NCBI GenBank assembly: GCA_955651735.1 | Contig: CATPAM010000553.1 | Span: 1-5,457, forward strand | Length of the DNA stretch: 5,457 bases | Reading direction: 5' to 3' | Source: Candidatus Acidiferrales bacterium | GTDB lineage: Bacteria; Acidobacteriota; Terriglobia; Acidiferrales; UBA7541 | Shown here: piece after piece, positions 1-5,457 of the stretch | Numbering within the stretch: the stretch's first letter is position 1 | Layout of the letters: each line of letters starts with the position of its first letter | Made by a program: the position numbers and the translations under genes | The notes under the pieces: generated by a model | What the model was told of the DNA's origin: nothing | What the model saw: only the letters and a program-made list of their open reading frames with translations | Databases searched by the model: none

Positions 1-1
1 C

Positions 2-661
2 GGTTCTGGAAAAAGCACCACGGTAAAGATGCTCACCGGCCTGCTCGAGCCCACCGACGGCGAAGTCACCCACAACGGCCAAAACGTCCACAAAGACCTC
101 GCCGCCTACCGCAAACGCCTCGGCTACGTCCCCGAGGAAGCCAATCTCTATCCTTATCTCACCGGCCAGGAATACCTCGACATGGTCGGAACGCTGCGCA
201 CCATGCCCGAATCCCGCAAAAACGCCAGGATCAAGTCCCTCCTCGAACTGTTCTCCCTCTGGCCCCATCGCCATGTCACGCTCGGCTCCTACTCCAAAGG
301 AATGCGCCAGCGCATCCTCCTCATCGCCGCTCTGATGGACAATCCCGATCTGCTCATTTTGGACGAGCCGCTCTCCGGCCTCGATGTCAGTTCCGTCCTC
401 ATCATCAAGAATCTCATTCAAGCCTTCAGCGCCCGCGGCAAATCCATCTTCTACTGCTCGCACATTCTCGAAGTCGTGGAAAAAGTCTGCACGCACCTGA
501 TCGTCCTCCGCAAAGGCCAAGTCATCGCTCACGGCGCGACCAGCGAAGTCCGCGAACGCATCGGCACATCCTCATTGGAAGAAGTCTTCCTGCATCTAGT
601 CGAAGAGAAAGACGTCACGAAAACCGCAACCGAAATCGTCGACGTAGTTGTATCGCCGTGA
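2..661 (+). CDS. ABC-2 type transporter ATP-binding protein (5' partial)
   Basis: This is the cytoplasmic ATPase subunit of an ABC exporter of the CcmA/NatA type (COG1131-like). It hydrolyses ATP to drive the membrane partner encoded next to it. The reading frame is open from base 2, so the gene starts outside the window and about 30 to 40 N-terminal residues are missing. Counting from base 2 (219 residues seen), Walker A GSGKST is at 1-6, the Q-loop region YVPEEANLY at 42-50, the signature YSKGMRQR at 97-104, Walker B LLILDEP at 117-123 with catalytic Glu122, the D-loop SGLD at 125-128, and the H-loop His at 154 in YCSH. The Q-loop position carries Glu45 instead of Gln, and the signature is the degenerate SKGMRQ form usual in ABC-2 ATPases rather than LSGGQ. 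The stop TGA is at 659-661 and the permease starts 47 bases later, so the two are very probably one operon. The substrate cannot be told from the sequence. Confidence 0.95.
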   Translation, partial: GSGKSTTVKMLTGLLEPTDGEVTHNGQNVHKDLAAYRKRLGYVPEEANLYPYLTGQEYLDMVGTLRTMPESRKNARIKSLLELFSLWPHRHVTLGSYSKGMRQRILLIAALMDNPDLLILDEPLSGLDVSSVLIIKNLIQAFSARGKSIFYCSHILEVVEKVCTHLIVLRKGQVIAHGATSEVRERIGTSSLEEVFLHLVEEKDVTKTATEIVDVVVSP

Positions 662-708
662 CGCTGCCAGGGTAACGCCGGCATCTTGCTGGCGAATCAC
701 AAAATGAA

Positions 709-2442
709 ATGAAACAATTCATCCAACAACGCTGGCAGGCCTTCTCCCGAACCCCGTTCGGCTGCCTGCTCCGCCTCTGCATCACCCGCATGTTCCACGG
801 CGGAGGCGAACCCGGCGCCGGCGAATTGGACCTTGGCATCGGCGTCATCGTAATCATGCTCGCGATGCCCGGCATCCTCGTCTCACTTCTGATGTTTGAA
901 AAATATGGCTCGCTGATTCGGTATTTGCGCGGCAATCCTATCTTCGACCCGTACACCACCACCATGCCCGACGAATATTTCTTCCTGGTGCTCTCCATGG
1001 TGGTTACCGGAGCCGCCGCGCTCTGGCGTTGGGACGCCCTCTTTCTTGATCGCCGCGACTACGCCAACCTCGTTCCTCTCCCGCTTTCCCTGCACGCCAT
1101 TTTCTTCGCCAACTTGTCCGCCATCCTCACGCTCGCCGCTCTCTTTACCGTCGTTGTCAACGCTGCGTCCTTGGTCTTATTCCCCATCGCTGTTGTCGGC
1201 TCACAAAATTCCTTTGCCGTCTGGATTCGCTTTACTCTCGGCCACGCGGTTGCCGTCTTTACCGCCAGCGCCTTCAGCTTCTTTGCCGTCTTTGCCCTCG
1301 CAGGAATCTTGATGGCGCTTCTCCCCGCCGCGCTCTTCCGCCGCGTCTCTCACGCCGCCCGCTTCCTCCTCGCCATTATTCTTCTCGCGCTCATCGCCAG
1401 CAGCTTCACCGTTCCGTACCTGCTCACGCAAGTTTCTGTGCCTACCGCGCACAAGATCGCCTCATTTCCACCCGTTTCGTTCTTGGGCCTGGCGCGCACC
1501 ATCTGGCTTCAAGGCGCCGATCCCTTCGCTGCAAAAATCAGCAGGGCGGCCTTATCAGCAGTGGGCGTCACGATGCTAATCGCTTTCGTCGCCTACGCGC
1601 TCAGCTTCCGCCGATCCTTCATCCGCATTCCGGAAATGGCCGACGTCGGTCCCTTGCCTCGCCTCCGCCATTCCATCTCGCTGCTCGCTCCCCTTCACAG
1701 AACGATCCTTCGCAACGCCCCGCAACGCGCCTGCTATCACTTCGTGGCCAGAACGCTCCTGCGCAGCGATGGCCACCTCCAAATCCTCTTGGGTTTTGCC
1801 GCCTTGGGACTCGTCCTATCCGCGGAAACGCTCTCCTCCGCGCCCAGCCTTCATTCGCTTGTGAACGGACAAACCCCTTCCGCGCAATTCCTCTCCGTGC
1901 CGTTCATCCTCGCCTACTGGGTCATCGTCGGAATTCGCTTCGCCTTCGAGCTCCCTGCCGACCTGCGCGCCAACTGGATCTTCCGCTACTGGCTCGATCC
2001 CGGCCAACAGGACGCCAGAGCGATCGCCCGCCGCGTTCTCCTTTTGTTTACGCTGCCCTGGCTGGCTCCAGCCGTCTTTTTCTCCGTCCTATTTTTCTGG
2101 GGATGGACCGCCGCACTGCTTCACGCCACCATCTTGATGGCCTGCACCGTCCTGCTTGTCGAAGTCGTGCTGATCCGCTTTCGCAAAATTCCCTTCACCT
2201 GTTCCTATCCGCCGTTTCAAAGCCACTCCGGCCTTATCTTCGTCGGCTATCTCTTCGGTTTCCTCTTCTTCACCGACTACCTTCCCCAGATGGAGCATTG
2301 GTCTCTCCTCAACCCATGGGAATCAATCTGGTTTGTTCCTCTGCTAGGCACTGGCCTCTTCGCCCTACGCCAATACCGCAAGCAAATGCTCGATATGGAC
2401 AAGCACCTAATCTTCGAGGAACCCAGTGCCTCCACTTTCTAA
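709..2442 (+). CDS. Large ABC-2 type permease-like membrane protein
   Basis: A 577-residue inner-membrane protein, very probably the transmembrane partner of the ATPase just upstream. By eye there are about 12 hydrophobic segments: roughly 41-62, 91-108, 127-148, 177-208, 217-240, 282-300, then 356-372, 395-413, 441-464, 466-490, 507-523 and 539-553. A charged stretch at about 301-350 splits them six and six. No signal peptide or soluble domain is visible. At 577 residues it is longer than usual for single ABC-2 permeases (about 250-400), so it may be a fusion of two half-permeases. The start is ATG 709: an in-frame TAA at 673-675 lies upstream and no other ATG falls between. No good Shine-Dalgarno sequence precedes it; ATGAAATGA at 704-712 overlaps the start codon. 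The stop is TAA 2440-2442. The permease role rests on topology and gene context, not on a recognised motif. The transported substrate is unknown. Confidence 0.82.
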   Translation: MKQFIQQRWQAFSRTPFGCLLRLCITRMFHGGGEPGAGELDLGIGVIVIMLAMPGILVSLLMFEKYGSLIRYLRGNPIFDPYTTTMPDEYFFLVLSMVVTGAAALWRWDALFLDRRDYANLVPLPLSLHAIFFANLSAILTLAALFTVVVNAASLVLFPIAVVGSQNSFAVWIRFTLGHAVAVFTASAFSFFAVFALAGILMALLPAALFRRVSHAARFLLAIILLALIASSFTVPYLLTQVSVPTAHKIASFPPVSFLGLARTIWLQGADPFAAKISRAALSAVGVTMLIAFVAYALSFRRSFIRIPEMADVGPLPRLRHSISLLAPLHRTILRNAPQRACYHFVARTLLRSDGHLQILLGFAALGLVLSAETLSSAPSLHSLVNGQTPSAQFLSVPFILAYWVIVGIRFAFELPADLRANWIFRYWLDPGQQDARAIARRVLLLFTLPWLAPAVFFSVLFFWGWTAALLHATILMACTVLLVEVVLIRFRKIPFTCSYPPFQSHSGLIFVGYLFGFLFFTDYLPQMEHWSLLNPWESIWFVPLLGTGLFALRQYRKQMLDMDKHLIFEEPSASTF

Positions 2443-2475
2443 CCTGCTAACGCGGCCACAGCCTTTAGACCGGCC

Positions 2476-2777
2476 CTTTGCACCCGCCGACTTCGCCCCC
2501 TGAACATCAGCTTCCACATCCTCCACAAAAACGGTCAGGCTCTGCGTGCCGTAGCCCATTCTCGCCGGGCTGGCGCGGCGTTCGCGCGCCCGCTCGAGTA
2601 CGATCCACGCATTTTCCAGATACATCTGCGCGCCGCTGATCGGCCCTCCCGGCTCGCCATATCGATAGTGCTCCGCGAAGCCGAATGTCTTTGTCAGCCA
2701 CGCAATCGCTTCGCAACATCGCGATAAGCCACATGCGGCAGCACCGTATCCTTCGGTACGGACCGATTCGCGATCAT
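2476..2777 (-). pseudogene. VOC family (glyoxalase/bleomycin resistance) protein, frameshifted and truncated
   Basis: Remnant of a small VOC-superfamily gene. The minus strand starts with ATG at 2777, eight bases after GGGAG (2786-2790), and reads MIANRSVPKDTVLPHVAYRD, a typical start for glyoxalase-like proteins of this group. After DVA the frame runs into TGA at 2694-2696. In the neighbouring frame the family sequence continues directly: AIAWLTKTFGFAEHYRYGEP, then GAQMYLENAWIVLERARE, then GYGTQSLTVFVEDVEAD and QGAKSAGAK. Restoring one G between 2712 and 2711 (GCG-GAA-GCG instead of GCGAAGCG) gives one continuous frame of 101 codons. Homology stops near 2476. The second frame then runs through unrelated codons to TAG at 2407-2409, overlapping the 3' end of the convergent permease gene. 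Family members are about 150 residues, so the later part of the second beta-alpha-beta module and its usual metal-ligand glutamate are gone. It lies 43 bases downstream of the DHFR-like gene on the same strand and was probably co-transcribed with it. A single sequencing error could explain the frameshift but not the lost C-terminus. Confidence 0.85.
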
Positions 2778-2785
2778 CGCCTCAA

Positions 2786-2790
2786 CTCCC
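2786..2790 (-). promoter_or_regulatory. Ribosome binding site of the VOC pseudogene
   Basis: The minus strand reads GGGAG eight bases before ATG 2775-2777. It fixes the original start codon of the broken VOC gene and shows that its translation signal is still intact although the coding frame is not. Confidence 0.5.
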
Positions 2791-2802
2791 GCTCAGCAAA
2801 CC

Positions 2803-2818
2803 GGAGATTTACATCTCC
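2803..2818 (-). terminator. Hairpin after the DHFR-like gene (GUAA tetraloop), possible weak terminator
   Basis: A perfect inverted repeat with six-base arms, GGAGAT and ATCTCC, and a four-base loop. On the minus strand the loop reads GTAA, a GNRA-type tetraloop known to stabilise RNA hairpins. It begins two bases after the TAA stop of the DHFR-like gene (2821-2823). The bases after the stem (GGTTTGCTGAGC) are not a proper U tract, so it is a poor intrinsic terminator. It could instead protect the 3' end of the message or separate the two cistrons. The inverted repeat is seen directly; the function is a guess. Confidence 0.35.
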
Positions 2819-2820
2819 AC

Positions 2821-3384
2821 TTATTCAGCGCGCAACACTTTATAGTACGCGAGGATGCAGCCGCCCTCGATCGGCCGGCATTCCGTAAGGGTCAGTTTGA
2901 TGCGATGTCGGGGATCGCGAAACGTGGGGATTCCTGAGCCGAGGAGAATCGGGTGAATGTTCAGGCCGATTTGATCCACCAAGCCCGCGGCCAGGAGCGA
3001 CGTCGCCAATTCGCCTCCGCCCATCAGGCAGATCCCTTTGCCCGGCCGCCGCTTAAGATCGCGAACGAACCGGGCCGCATCGCTGGCCACGAGTTCGACA
3101 CCGGGATCGTCGATGGCCTGGAGTGTGCGCGAAAAGACGTAGCTGTGCATGGCCTCCTTCCCGGTGCGGCGCTTGGCCTTCTTTGGCTTCCTTCCGGCTG
3201 CGCGGCTCTGTGTAGCCGCTACCTCGTACGTCTTTCGTCCCATCAGGATTGTATCGACGTCTTTCCAGTAATCGCTGATAGCATGCTGCACGTCCTTACT
3301 GAAATGCAGCCAGTCGATGGCGCCATCCACACCAGCCAGAAATCCATCCAGGCTGACGGCTCCGCCATAGGTCACCGTGCGCAT
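2821..3384 (-). CDS. Dihydrofolate reductase family protein (RibD C-terminal domain)
   Basis: A 187-residue cytoplasmic protein of the DHFR-like RibD_C family (YyaP/YwjB type), presumed NAD(P)H-dependent reductases whose substrates are mostly unknown. Visible motifs from the chosen start are TYGGAVSLDGFLAG at 5-18, the LMGRKTYE segment at 47-54 (nucleotide-binding side), VFSRTL at 83-88, the glycine-rich MGGGEL at 121-126 and HPILLGSGIPTF at 144-155. The length is normal for the family. Start choice: ATG 3384 has GGAGG (3391-3395) six bases upstream, and MRTVTYGG is the usual family N-terminus. The frame stays open upstream to about 3471, but those residues look non-coding and have no ribosome binding site. 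An oddity is a strongly basic stretch, AAGRKPKKAKRRTGK, at 62-76, between the MGRKTYE motif and the strand leading to VFSRTL. It lies 96 bases downstream of priA on the same strand, with the VOC remnant behind it. Classic antifolate-target DHFR (FolA) is unlikely given these motifs. Confidence 0.9.
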   Translation of the reverse strand: MRTVTYGGAVSLDGFLAGVDGAIDWLHFSKDVQHAISDYWKDVDTILMGRKTYEVAATQSRAAGRKPKKAKRRTGKEAMHSYVFSRTLQAIDDPGVELVASDAARFVRDLKRRPGKGICLMGGGELATSLLAAGLVDQIGLNIHPILLGSGIPTFRDPRHRIKLTLTECRPIEGGCILAYYKVLRAE

Positions 3385-3390
3385 CGTCTT

Positions 3391-3395
3391 CCTCC
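3391..3395 (-). promoter_or_regulatory. Ribosome binding site of the DHFR-like gene
   Basis: The minus strand reads GGAGG, six bases before the ATG at 3382-3384. This strong Shine-Dalgarno match decides the start in favour of MRTVTYGG over the longer open frame, whose possible ATG at 3436-3438 and TTG at 3469-3471 lack such a site. Confidence 0.7.
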
Positions 3396-3480
3396 GTTCC
3401 TCTGTTGTATTCGCAACGATCCAGACCGTTCCGGACATGGGTGTTCTTTGCTGAACCTTCCAACGTGTCAACGCGCCCTA

Positions 3481-5457
<1,977 letters not shown>

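Noticed and set aside
666..693. GCCAG/CTGGC inverted repeat between ATPase and permease genes
   Set aside because: Five-base arms with an 18-base loop are expected by chance and no second signal supports regulation.
661..739. Near-identical 11-mers ACGCTGCCAGG (661-671) and ACGCTGGCAGG (729-739)
   Set aside because: One mismatch, only two copies, and the second lies within codons of the permease; no evidence for a real repeat or operator.
615..998. Minus-strand open frame of 127 codons across the ATPase/permease junction
   Set aside because: Antisense shadow, very Arg-rich, with no ribosome binding site or recognisable motif.
2453..2476. GGCC repeated at 2454-2457 and 2472-2475 as a terminator stem for the permease
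   Set aside because: Only four base pairs, a long loop and no following T run.
2685..2888. Plus-strand open frame of 67 codons between the permease and the DHFR-like gene
   Set aside because: It is antisense to the VOC remnant and the 3' end of the DHFR-like gene; the VOC similarity on the minus strand explains this stretch better.
3443..3471. TTGACA (minus strand, 3466-3471) as a sigma-70 -35 box for the DHFR-like gene
   Set aside because: The -35 match is perfect, but at 17-base spacing the -10 position reads AAGAAC, only three of six matches. Not enough to call a promoter.

Overview
The window is a high-GC bacterial segment with two convergent gene blocks. The plus strand (bases 1 to about 2442) carries a two-gene ABC-2 type exporter: the ATPase, cut off by the left edge exactly at its Walker A loop, followed 47 bases later by a large polytopic membrane protein with about 12 predicted membrane segments. 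The minus strand (about 2476 to 5457) carries, in transcription order, priA (cut off by the right edge, so its N-terminal DNA-binding domain is missing), an intact dihydrofolate-reductase-like / RibD C-terminal-domain protein, and the wreck of a VOC (glyoxalase/bleomycin resistance) gene.

The most informative non-routine feature is that VOC remnant, which occupies what looks like an empty intergenic stretch between the permease and the DHFR-like gene. It keeps a good ribosome binding site and a recognisable N-terminus. It has lost one G near 2711/2712, which throws the frame into a stop, and its homology to the family ends abruptly near 2476, only 33 bases from the stop codon of the convergent permease gene. 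The missing second half suggests a deletion or rearrangement that joined the two blocks. An inverted repeat that would form a GUAA-tetraloop hairpin lies just after the DHFR-like stop codon.

Organism: GC content is high, codons end mostly in C or G, and the proteins (a PriA with DEEQ in helicase motif II, a 577-residue ABC-2 type permease, and the DHFR-like and VOC pair) resemble my memory of soil Acidobacteriota of the Terriglobia type. This is inference from family resemblance; no search was run.

Functionally the blocks are unrelated. One is an export pump of unknown substrate, one is replication restart (PriA), and one is a small accessory enzyme pair of the sort often scattered through soil bacterial genomes. 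I found no CRISPR array, tRNA, rRNA, insertion sequence, phage gene or defence system, and nothing that supports a new multi-gene system.
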